A DNA stretch of 64,000 bases from NCBI GenBank assembly GCA_003576915.1, contig QEVF01000005.1, forward strand, positions 158,293 through 222,292. Reading direction: 5' to 3'. Made by a program: the position numbers and the translations under genes. The stretch's first letter is position 1, and each line of letters starts with the position of its first letter. The notes beneath the pieces were generated by a model. The model saw only the letters and a program-made list of their open reading frames with translations, was not told the DNA's origin and did not search any database. Below, piece after piece: positions 32,757 through 40,537 of the stretch. The stretch is from Planctomycetota bacterium. Its GTDB lineage: Bacteria > Planctomycetota > UBA8742 > UBA2392.

Positions 32757-33326
32757 ATGGCAGACCCCGCCCAGACGCCTGATGCCGCGCGGCGCGAATT
32801 TGTTCGCGCCGGCCTGCTGGGCGGAATTTGCGCGGCTTGCGCCGCGGCAGGGGTTCTCACGCTCAGTGCCTCAGAGACGTCGGGAGAGGCCGCGGCCGTG
32901 GCCGTGGCGCCCATGGAAAAGGTGCTCGATGAACTGGGGCCCTTTGCGGCTCTCAGCGCCGTGGGGGGTGCATTGCCGGTCGAAATCACGATTGCAAGGC
33001 GCGACGGCTGGCGCCTGCGCACGCGCCGCCAGCGGGTGTTTTTGCGGCGCGTGAAGGCGGGCCAGACGGCCGACTGCTTCTCGGCCCTGAGTCCCATCTG
33101 CCCCCATGCGGGATGCAGCGTGGAAATGGCAGGCGACAAGAAATCCTTCCACTGCCCCTGCCATGACGCGCAGTTTGCCGCCGACGGCAGCCTGGTGGAG
33201 GGGCCCTCGCCCCGGGGCCTGGATGCACTGGAAGTGTCCATCGCGCCAAGAGATGACAAGCCCTGGCTGTTCATCAAGTGGCAGGACTTCGTGATAGGCA
33301 AGGCGGAACGCAGGGCCCGAGCCTGA
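32757..33326 (+). CDS. Rieske 2Fe-2S protein of a cytochrome bc/b6f-type complex
   Basis: 189 aa. The N-terminus has a Tat-like membrane anchor (RREFVRAG then LLGGICAACAAAGVLTL). The cluster-binding boxes are CPHAGC (residues 115-120) and CPCHDAQF (133-140), giving ligands Cys115, His117, Cys133, His136 and the Cys120-Cys135 disulfide. DAQF replaces the more usual GSxF after box II. It sits between fur and the cytochrome b gene with 2-bp gaps on both sides, so it is clearly the Rieske subunit of that complex. It takes one electron from quinol at the Qo (p-side) site and passes it to a c-type heme, probably the one fused to the cytochrome b. Confidence 0.92.
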   Translation: MADPAQTPDAARREFVRAGLLGGICAACAAAGVLTLSASETSGEAAAVAVAPMEKVLDELGPFAALSAVGGALPVEITIARRDGWRLRTRRQRVFLRRVKAGQTADCFSALSPICPHAGCSVEMAGDKKSFHCPCHDAQFAADGSLVEGPSPRGLDALEVSIAPRDDKPWLFIKWQDFVIGKAERRARA

Positions 33327-33328
33327 CC

Positions 33329-35386
33329 ATGAACGAGCCGCTTCCCGATCCGTCCGCCAGTGACCCCGAGCGCATCAAGCAGGAGCTGATGGCCGAGGCG
33401 GAGCGCGAACTGGCCAAACGCACGGCGGAAGAAAACCGCAGAAAGTCGCGCCCTCCCGCCGACAGCGACGCTGAAACGGTGCTCAGCGGCGACACCCTGC
33501 GCGTGGGCGGCACTTCGGTTTACCGCGTCATGCACCCGGCCTCGCCCGTCTCAGCCATGGTGGCCAGCGCACTGCTGGCGGCGCTGGCGCTGGTGGGGGG
33601 CAGCGGCATCGGGCTGGCCCTGGGCTTTGCGCCTACCGCTGAAGACGCCTACTCATCCGTGGGCGCCATGCACGACAGCGCGGCCGGCGCCGCCTTGAGG
33701 TCCATTCATTATCAGGGTGCCAACGTGCTGGTGTACCTGAGCGTGGTGTATGTCATGCACCTGATCTGGTCAGGCTTTTTCCGGCGGCCCGGGCACTGGA
33801 TCTGGTGGCGCGCCCTCGCCCTATGCCTGCTGGTGCTGATGTTCGGCGCCACGGGCCAGCTTCTGCCCATGGACCAGAACGCCGTGCATGGCACCCACAT
33901 CCGTCTGGGCTACCTGGCGGAAGTGCCCCTCGCGGGCGAAGCTCTCCGCAGCGCCCTGCTGGGCGGCGATGAAATCGGCACTGCCACCGTGGCCCGCTTC
34001 TTTGCACTTCACTCCATTGTGCTGCCCGCCCTGGGGCTGGTACTGCTGCGCCGTTTCTGGCGGGACGCGCGGCAGGCCCAGACTTCGCGGGCCTCACTGC
34101 TCGCCCATGTGCTGGTCATTGGCCTCACGGTGCTGCTCGTGCTGTTCCTGGGCAGCGTGTCTCCCGCGCCCCTGGGCCTGTCGGGAGACCTGGGTGAGCC
34201 CTTTGAGGACGCCCGGCCGGAGTGGTATGCCCTGCCGCTCTATCAGCTCTTGAAGTGGCTGCCGGCCGGGTTCATGCACCTGCTGGGACTCGTGGTGCTG
34301 CCCCTGGGGGCTGCGGCCTTCCTTATGGTGCTGCCCTGGCTGGAGCGTGTCAGCGCAGAACCTGCGCGCCTGCGCTGGCCACTGCGCCTGCTTTCTCTGG
34401 CGGTTCTGGCGCTGTGCGTTGCCCTGGGGGTCTGGCCCCTGATTGAAGACGTGGGTGCGCGCGAAGGCCAGGGGGCGGGCCTGTTTGCGCGCCACGATGT
34501 CGAGCACCTGATGGAGGCGCTCAAGCGCCGCAACGACGCCCTGGGCCATTCGCGCCACGAGGGCCTTCCGGACGACGCCCACCGTCACGCCCGCGACATC
34601 TGGCAGCTTGCCCGGCAGTTGCGCGAGCCCCTGCGCCGCGTGCCCGCGGACGAAAGGGCAAAGTATCCCGAGCGCCCCATTCTGGTGGACTACAACCTGC
34701 AGCCCGACGGCCGCCTCGATGAAGTTCGCGCGCGCCGCTGGCGCGAGTGGGTCGATGCCATGGAGGCCGGGGCCCGTCGGCTTTATGCGGCCAACAGCGA
34801 CGCCGATCAGCGCCAGGCACGCGAGGAGATTCGCAAGGCCTGCGTGAACTGCCACGACAGCTACGACGTGAATGATCCCGTCAACCCCGAGCCGCGCCGT
34901 GTGGTCTTTGTGACTCGTACGGTCGAGGTCAAGCCCGAGGTCAAGCCCGAGGTCAAGCCGGAAGTGAAGCCCGAGGCTTTGCTTTTCTTCGATGAAGCGA
35001 AGTTCAAGGGGCTCAAAGCCGCGGAAGTGCCCGGCAAGACCGGCACGCTCATGAAGCGGATGAAAACCTGTTGTGTCGAGCTGCTCCAGCATGCCGAATT
35101 GCTCAAGGGCGACAAGCCGCCCACGCGCAGCATCGAGCAGGCCTTCCTTGACCTTCAGGCCTGTGCGGCCCCCATGCGGGTCATCCACGACCAGTTCAAG
35201 AAGACCTATCCCTACCCCGGCTGGAAACAGGCCTGCGACGACACGGACGTGGCGTTGCGCGAGCTGCTGCAGGCGCGCCGCGGCGACGATTTCAAGGCGC
35301 GCATGCTCAAGCTGGGCCGGGCCTGCGACTCCTGCCACGACCTGAACGAGGAAGTGGACTTCCGATTCAGCGATCTCTTCAAGTAA
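33329..35386 (+). CDS. Cytochrome b (b6+subunit IV type) fused to a di-CxxCH c-type domain, n-side heme ligands missing
   Basis: 685 aa from ATG 33329. Residues 1-65 are a charged cytosolic extension. Residues ~70-385 are a full cytochrome b, with PEWY Qo motif at 297-300. Helix B aligns without gaps to cytochrome b6 (RSIHYQGANVLVYLSVVYVM): first ligand His127 is kept, but the second (+14) is Tyr141; a His occurs at +17. In helix D, FALHSIVLPALG keeps His228, but +14/+15 are Arg242/Phe243. So the p-side heme pair is present and the n-side heme pair absent. The C-terminal ~300 residues are periplasmic by topology and carry CVNCH (505-509) and CDSCH (666-670), separated by EVKP repeats. Both c hemes would need the Ccm system. 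Confidence 0.9.
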   Translation: MNEPLPDPSASDPERIKQELMAEAERELAKRTAEENRRKSRPPADSDAETVLSGDTLRVGGTSVYRVMHPASPVSAMVASALLAALALVGGSGIGLALGFAPTAEDAYSSVGAMHDSAAGAALRSIHYQGANVLVYLSVVYVMHLIWSGFFRRPGHWIWWRALALCLLVLMFGATGQLLPMDQNAVHGTHIRLGYLAEVPLAGEALRSALLGGDEIGTATVARFFALHSIVLPALGLVLLRRFWRDARQAQTSRASLLAHVLVIGLTVLLVLFLGSVSPAPLGLSGDLGEPFEDARPEWYALPLYQLLKWLPAGFMHLLGLVVLPLGAAAFLMVLPWLERVSAEPARLRWPLRLLSLAVLALCVALGVWPLIEDVGAREGQGAGLFARHDVEHLMEALKRRNDALGHSRHEGLPDDAHRHARDIWQLARQLREPLRRVPADERAKYPERPILVDYNLQPDGRLDEVRARRWREWVDAMEAGARRLYAANSDADQRQAREEIRKACVNCHDSYDVNDPVNPEPRRVVFVTRTVEVKPEVKPEVKPEVKPEALLFFDEAKFKGLKAAEVPGKTGTLMKRMKTCCVELLQHAELLKGDKPPTRSIEQAFLDLQACAAPMRVIHDQFKKTYPYPGWKQACDDTDVALRELLQARRGDDFKARMLKLGRACDSCHDLNEEVDFRFSDLFK
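34925..34972 (+). repeat. Four 12-bp tandem repeats encoding (EVKP)4 linker
   Basis: GAGGTCAAGCCC occurs twice exactly and twice with 1-2 changes, in frame, forming an extended Glu-Val-Lys-Pro linker between the two heme c regions of the cytochrome b fusion. Confidence 0.9.
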
Positions 35387-35400
35387 CGCGCGGCCCCTGC

Positions 35401-38400
35401 CTACCGGGCCAGGTTGCGCAGCGTGGCCAGGCGCTCATTGAACCTGCCCGAGTCGGCCTCCGTCAGGCGCTTGTCCTTCAGGGCCTGGGCCAGGCGGCGC
35501 TCGGCGGCATCAAGCCAGAAGGCGGCGTCGCGTTTGAGCCCCAGCATCAGCCAGGCCTCCGCCATGCAGAGCTGGGCCTCGAGGTACTGCCGCGCCAGGG
35601 GCGGGTCGTTGCGTATCACGCTTTCAAGGGAGGCCCGGGCTTCCTGCGCCCAGCGCGTGCGCTCGGCGCCTTCGGATTTGCGGGCCAGAGAAAGCTCGGC
35701 CTGGGCCTTGAGCAGCCAGGCCTGGGGGTTTTCGCCCTGTAGCTCAAGACTGCGGGCCAGCAGCTCGAGCGCCTGGGGTTCGCGCCCGCCGGCCAGAGCT
35801 TCATCGGCGCGGCGGTAGAGGTCCTGGGCCAGTCGCTGCATCTGGCCCAGCGTCTTGCGCGCCCGCTGGCTCAGGGCTTCAAGCTGCGCGCGGCGGCTGT
35901 CGCCGGCCGTGAGGGCGACGAGGGCCTCATCGATGATGCGCTGGGCCTTTTCCAGGGCCACGCGGGCCTTGGTGTTGTAGGTTTCCGGCTCGGCCATGGC
36001 CAATGCCAGCTCGCCGTAGTAGAGCTCGCCGCCCTTGATCAGGGCTTCGGGGTCTGAAAACGCCCGCACATAGTCCTGCGCGGCCTTGACGATCCAGAGG
36101 TCGTAGGCTTCGGGATCGCGCGCGGCTTTGGCGCCCTGCGCCAGCTCGAATTCGATGTCCGCGCGGGCGCGCCACAGGGCCGGGTTGGGCACCTTGAAGC
36201 CCGCGTTCATGCGCTCCAGCGCCTCCCGCAGCTTGCCCTGCCTGCGCAGGGCTTCGGTCTCATCCAGCGTGATGCGGTTCTCGACGTTGATCAGGTCTTC
36301 CTTGAGGGCCCCGGCGTCCTTGCCCTGAAGCTCGGCCTCGCTGATGGCGCGCCGCAGGTCGTCGCGGCGCCGGTAGGGGTCTTCCGTGAACCAGGCGCGC
36401 TTGCGGCGCACCTCGGACAATTCGTCGGGGAAGTCCAGGGGCGCGCGTTCATAGGTTTCGATGGCCAGCGAATACCAGTAGTGGGCGCGGCCGCCGTCGA
36501 GGTAGGCCAGGCGCTGGCAGGCCAGGCCCTTGATACGCAGCAGGTGGCCTGCCGGTGTGCTCGAGGCCTTGAGTTCGCGGTCGCAGGTCGCCACGCAGTC
36601 GTTGAAGACCTCGATGGCGCGGCCGGCAAAGCGCCCGGCGCGTTCACGGTCGAGGTCCAGATACTTGCGGTAATCCTTCACGCAGCGCTGACCGAGGTCG
36701 AACTGGCACTGGGCCAGGGCCATGCGCACGCCTGTGAGCATGTCGGGCTTGCTTTCCAGCAGCTTCTCGAATTTCAGGTAGATGATGATGGCTTCTTCCA
36801 GCTCTCCTTCCTTCTCGTAGTAGAGCTTGAGCCAGTTCAGCGCGGGGATGCTCTCGGGGTCGAGCAGCAGGGCGGTGCGCATGAGCTCGGCCACGAGCCT
36901 GCTGCGCTCGGCGGCGTCCACGAGCGACCAATCGAATTCTTCGTCCTTGACGTTGCTGAGTTTCCTGCCGCCATCGATGTCCGTGCCCATGTTGATGAGA
37001 CGAATCGACATCTGCTTGCGCGCGGTTTCGCTGAGCTGGAGCATGTTCTCAATCAGCTTGAGCAGCTCGTCGCGGTCGCTGCTGCGCACGGCCTTTTCCG
37101 CCAGTTCGAGGTAAATCCCCGAAAGGAAGCGGCTCATGGGGCCGTCGACGGGCATGAGGTTGAAGGCCGTGCGCATCAGCGCCTCGGCCTGGGCGCGGCC
37201 GACCTCGCCTCCGAAGAACCACAGGCCGCGCCCGAGGTCCAGCGCCAGGGCCTCGCGGCCGCCCTCCACCATGGAGCGGTTGAGGATCTCGGCCAACTGG
37301 GGGTTCTCGCTGTCCCACTTCGCGGCCTCCATGAACAGGGCGACGCTCTTTTCAAGCCGCGAACGATAGGCGTCGCGCTTGATGAAGGCCCGGGTCATCT
37401 GTGTCCAGGTTGGCTTCTTGATATCGGGATAAGCCGCCGTGTACTCCGGCGCAAAGGCGCCGTAGAGCCCCGCCAGTTCGTTGAGTGCCTGCTGGAAGAC
37501 CCCCGCGGCCCGCAGCGAACGCGCCGGCTTGAAGTCCGGGTGCAATTCCAGCTCTTCATTCAGCAGGCGTGTGGCCTCCACCTTGGCCTCGCGCCCGTCT
37601 CTCTCCTGCAGCAGTCGCGCCAGCAGGTAGCGCAGGCCCTCGCGCTTTGGGTCAAGCATGAGGGCGCGGCGCAGGAAGGCCTCCGCGTTCTTGTCGCCGG
37701 GGCTGCCGGGCAGGAAGGCCTCCGCGGCCGCCAACAGCAAGGTCGCCATGGCCTTGGCGTTGGGAGCCTCAGCCTCGCGCAGGGCCACGGCGCGGCGGTA
37801 CTCGCCCTGAGCGCGCTTGAGCAAGTCCGCCAGCTCGGGCGGCACGGCGGCTTCGCCGCCCTTTCCGGAGAGCAGCAGCCTGAGGTCAAACTCCTTCTTC
37901 AGGATCAGGGCCCGGGCCTCCGTCGACAGCAGGTCCTTGCCGCGCTCGCGCTCGTAGGCGTCGATTTCGGCATAGGCCTCATCGAGGACTGCCTGGTGCA
38001 GCGCGCGGCTGTTTTCGTTCAGGGCGGCCCGGGCGAGTTCGCTGGCGAGGTTGATGCGGTAGCTCGAGTAGCGCCGCGAGCTGGCCAGGGCGCGCCGGAA
38101 GGCAGCCAGGGCTTCTTCGTGACGCCCCAGCGCCGAAAGGGCGAGCCCCCGATAGTTGTTGAGAATCGAGGCAATGTCGTCGCGGCCGCGCTGGGGGCGC
38201 CAGGGCAGGTCAATGCGGGCCTGGGCCTCGTCCAGCAGTTTCAAAGCCTCGGCGGGCTTGCCGCGATGGATTTCAACGCTGGCCAGGGCGCCATAGACGC
38301 GGGCCGGGTCATAACGGTAGGTCCGCGCCTCGAAGTTCAGGGCGTTCGTGTAATTGATCTCGGCGGCCAGCAGCAGCTCTTCGCGGCGCTTTGCGTCGCT

Positions 38401-39894
38401 TTCGCTCAGGGCGCGCTCTTGCAGCTCGCGCCCGAGGTTGAAGTAGGCCGTGTGGTTGCCGGGGTCATGGGCCAGCACGCTGCGCCACAGCGTCTCGCTG
38501 TCCTTCCAGTTCAGGGTGGTGCGCGAGACCTGCCAGATGCAGGCCACGGAGAGGGCCGCAGCCATCAGCACCAGGGCGGCGCTGCCCGCCGTGTTCAGGG
38601 GCGCTGCCGCGCGCCGCGCTCGCTCCCAGGCGGCGGTGGCCAGGGCGGCCGCGGTGAGGCAGAAGCCCACGCTGGGCAGATAGAGGTAACGCTCGGCAAA
38701 GACGGTGCCGATCTGCACGAAGAAGTTGCTCACCGGGCTCAGGGCGATCAGGAACCAGAGGGCGCCCAACCCCAGCCAGCCCAGCAGAGCCTGTGAGGCG
38801 CTTGGCTGCGCGCGGCGCAGGGCGAGCCAGCCCCCGATGCCCGCGGCCAGCATCAGGGCCAGCAGGGCCATGCCCGCGCCCACCTGCGGAGTGACGTAGG
38901 GTCGCAGCTCAAAGTCCACGCAGGCCTGCAGCGGCGTGCCCATGACCAGCACCTGGGCGTCGCGGGTGATGGCGGCCGCCGCCGTGAACCAGGTGGACGC
39001 CAGGCTGTCGCCGTAGGGCTCCCGCATCAGACCCGAGCCGATTTTCATCGCCAGCAGCCGCATCAGACCCGAGCCGATTTTCATCGCCAGCAGCGTGAAC
39101 ATAGCGGCGATGCCGAAGAACGGCAGCAGCATCATGGCGCGGCGCGCCGGTGTTGCTGACCCCAGCCGCTGCCGGCCAAAAAGTTCCAGCAGGAGCAACA
39201 GCGCGGGCAGCACCACGGCATGCATCTTCGAGAGCAGCGCCGCGAGGAAGCAGAGCAGGGCCAGCCAGTAACTGAGGCGCACGCTCTGGCGCAGGCGTTG
39301 CACGAAACTCTGACTGGGCATGAGCCCGGCGCGGGGCAGCCGCGCGACCCAGTACAAGTTGATGGCCAGCAGGGTGAAGAAGGTGGCCATCAGGTCCTTG
39401 CGTGAGGAAAGCCAGCTCACGGCCTCCACGTGCACGGGGTGCAGGGAGAACAGCAGGCCCGCGAGGCCGCCGGTCAGGGCGTTTCTTGAGATGCGCGCGG
39501 CCAGCAGCATGACCAGCAGCGAGTTGAGCAAGTGAAGCAGCAGGTTGGTGGCCTGGTAGCCGCGGGGGTTGTAGCCGTCGAGGGCGTAATTGAGCGAATA
39601 GCTCAAGTCGCGCAGGGGCAGGTACTCGTTTCCGAGCTCCTCGCGGATTTCCTGCGGCGCCATGGGATTGAAAATAGTCACCGTGTTGGCCACGCTGATT
39701 TCACGGATCCAGCGGTTCTCGGTGATCAGCCAGTTGTCGTCCCAGTTGGTGAAGCCGTTGCCAAGCTGCGGCCAGTAGGCCACGGCGCCCAGCACGACGA
39801 TGAGCAGGGCGAACAGCGGCGTCAGCCAAGGCCGCGGGCGTGCGGGTTCAGGCTGGGGTTCGGGTTCGGTTTTGCTGGCGGACGTCTGGCTCAC
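35401..39894 (-). CDS. Giant GT-C glycosyltransferase-like membrane protein with TPR repeats
   Basis: 1497 aa, GTG start. After a Pro/Glu-rich tail, residues ~25-465 hold about ten membrane helices. The first external loop has the GT-C acidic motif FTNWDDNWLI (Asp52-Asp53), as in TMTC/PMT-like O-mannosyltransferases; LFSLHPVHVEAVSWLSSRKD is a second family hallmark. From ~470 to the end the protein is helical repeat (TPR: WKDSETLWRSVLAHDPGNHT, LGRHEEALAAFRRALASSRR), about 1000 residues, presumably exposed to the periplasm. It is probably a lipid-linked-sugar-dependent protein glycosyltransferase or a scaffold derived from one. Residues 268-279 are duplicated exactly as 280-291. It converges with the cytochrome b gene and is divergent from the crystallin-like gene. 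Confidence 0.82.
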   Translation of the reverse strand: MSQTSASKTEPEPQPEPARPRPWLTPLFALLIVVLGAVAYWPQLGNGFTNWDDNWLITENRWIREISVANTVTIFNPMAPQEIREELGNEYLPLRDLSYSLNYALDGYNPRGYQATNLLLHLLNSLLVMLLAARISRNALTGGLAGLLFSLHPVHVEAVSWLSSRKDLMATFFTLLAINLYWVARLPRAGLMPSQSFVQRLRQSVRLSYWLALLCFLAALLSKMHAVVLPALLLLLELFGRQRLGSATPARRAMMLLPFFGIAAMFTLLAMKIGSGLMRLLAMKIGSGLMREPYGDSLASTWFTAAAAITRDAQVLVMGTPLQACVDFELRPYVTPQVGAGMALLALMLAAGIGGWLALRRAQPSASQALLGWLGLGALWFLIALSPVSNFFVQIGTVFAERYLYLPSVGFCLTAAALATAAWERARRAAAPLNTAGSAALVLMAAALSVACIWQVSRTTLNWKDSETLWRSVLAHDPGNHTAYFNLGRELQERALSESDAKRREELLLAAEINYTNALNFEARTYRYDPARVYGALASVEIHRGKPAEALKLLDEAQARIDLPWRPQRGRDDIASILNNYRGLALSALGRHEEALAAFRRALASSRRYSSYRINLASELARAALNENSRALHQAVLDEAYAEIDAYERERGKDLLSTEARALILKKEFDLRLLLSGKGGEAAVPPELADLLKRAQGEYRRAVALREAEAPNAKAMATLLLAAAEAFLPGSPGDKNAEAFLRRALMLDPKREGLRYLLARLLQERDGREAKVEATRLLNEELELHPDFKPARSLRAAGVFQQALNELAGLYGAFAPEYTAAYPDIKKPTWTQMTRAFIKRDAYRSRLEKSVALFMEAAKWDSENPQLAEILNRSMVEGGREALALDLGRGLWFFGGEVGRAQAEALMRTAFNLMPVDGPMSRFLSGIYLELAEKAVRSSDRDELLKLIENMLQLSETARKQMSIRLINMGTDIDGGRKLSNVKDEEFDWSLVDAAERSRLVAELMRTALLLDPESIPALNWLKLYYEKEGELEEAIIIYLKFEKLLESKPDMLTGVRMALAQCQFDLGQRCVKDYRKYLDLDRERAGRFAGRAIEVFNDCVATCDRELKASSTPAGHLLRIKGLACQRLAYLDGGRAHYWYSLAIETYERAPLDFPDELSEVRRKRAWFTEDPYRRRDDLRRAISEAELQGKDAGALKEDLINVENRITLDETEALRRQGKLREALERMNAGFKVPNPALWRARADIEFELAQGAKAARDPEAYDLWIVKAAQDYVRAFSDPEALIKGGELYYGELALAMAEPETYNTKARVALEKAQRIIDEALVALTAGDSRRAQLEALSQRARKTLGQMQRLAQDLYRRADEALAGGREPQALELLARSLELQGENPQAWLLKAQAELSLARKSEGAERTRWAQEARASLESVIRNDPPLARQYLEAQLCMAEAWLMLGLKRDAAFWLDAAERRLAQALKDKRLTEADSGRFNERLATLRNLAR
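39022..39093 (-). repeat. Perfect 36-bp in-frame tandem duplication in the GT-C gene
   Basis: Two identical 36-bp units (39022-39057 and 39058-39093) encode LLAMKIGSGLMR twice (residues 268-291) in a loop or helix edge of the membrane domain. Identity at every base, wobble positions included, indicates a recent duplication by slippage or an assembly artefact. Confidence 0.9.
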
Positions 39895-40051
39895 GTATGG
39901 CGGCTGGGGAGCGGCAGGGGGCGCTTATGTTACCCAGAATATGAAGAACCTGTTAGCGGCTACAATTGGCCGCGAGGGATTGTAGCAGCGGCAGCCCGTC
40001 ATGCAGCAGATACTCCGCGCCCATTGGGGCGACAGGGGCAGAGGAGCCTTC

Positions 40052-40399
40052 ATGGGTGAGATTATCTTCTACAGCGAGAACAACGCCAAGGGCCGCGCGC
40101 TGGGCAGCCTCAACGATTATCCGGGGCAGGCATTCAACTTCCTGCGCGGGGGCCCCGTAGCAAACGATGAAGCGCGCTCGCTCAAGCTGGTCAACGTGCG
40201 CGAGGGCTGCCTGATCCAGCTGTTTGATCACCCGCGCGGCTCCCTCACGGCTGACTGGTGCCAGATCGAGGTGTTGAAGTCCAGGCCCGAGTACGTGGTC
40301 CCCAGCTTCGAGCTGAAGTTCGAGGACGAGTTCGTGCGCGTGGCCTTTTTCCACAAGAACGGGCTTGACGGCCGCGTCTCCCGCGTTGAGGTGGATTAG
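40052..40399 (+). CDS. Small beta/gamma-crystallin-like protein
   Basis: 115 aa from ATG 40052, which has GAGGAG six bases upstream; ATG 40001 is in frame but lacks this. No signal peptide. IIFYSENNAKGRALGSLNDY, then NDEARSLKLVN and GCLIQLFDHPRGSL follow the Greek-key pattern of beta/gamma-crystallins: aromatic-rich FYxxxxFxG strand, D/N-D/N-x-x-S/T-S calcium loop, then GCxxxLFxxxxxxG. The loop here is NDEARS, with Arg where Ser/Thr is usual, so calcium binding may be weak. The ~115-residue length fits one domain plus a C-terminal strand region (SFELKFEDEFVRVAFFHKNG). A TACAAT -10-like box is at 39961. The assignment rests on pattern only. Confidence 0.6.
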   Translation: MGEIIFYSENNAKGRALGSLNDYPGQAFNFLRGGPVANDEARSLKLVNVREGCLIQLFDHPRGSLTADWCQIEVLKSRPEYVVPSFELKFEDEFVRVAFFHKNGLDGRVSRVEVD

Positions 40400-40537
40400 C
40401 CCGCTGCGCCGTCGCGCAGGTGGGGTGAGACAGATTCCCTTGCGCGCCGGCCGGGGAGGAATCGGCCCGCACAAGCAGCAGGATTTTTTTTGGCTTGGCG
40501 TTGCACTGGGCCCGGTGACGGCGCATGGTATCGCGTG

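Noticed and set aside
34925..34972. 12-bp tandem units considered as a CRISPR-like or regulatory repeat
   Set aside because: The units are contiguous without spacers, in frame, and encode an EVKP protein linker.
36481..38796. 771-codon plus-strand frame within the GT-C/TPR gene
   Set aside because: Antisense shadow of a TPR region with regular helical repeats on the minus strand.
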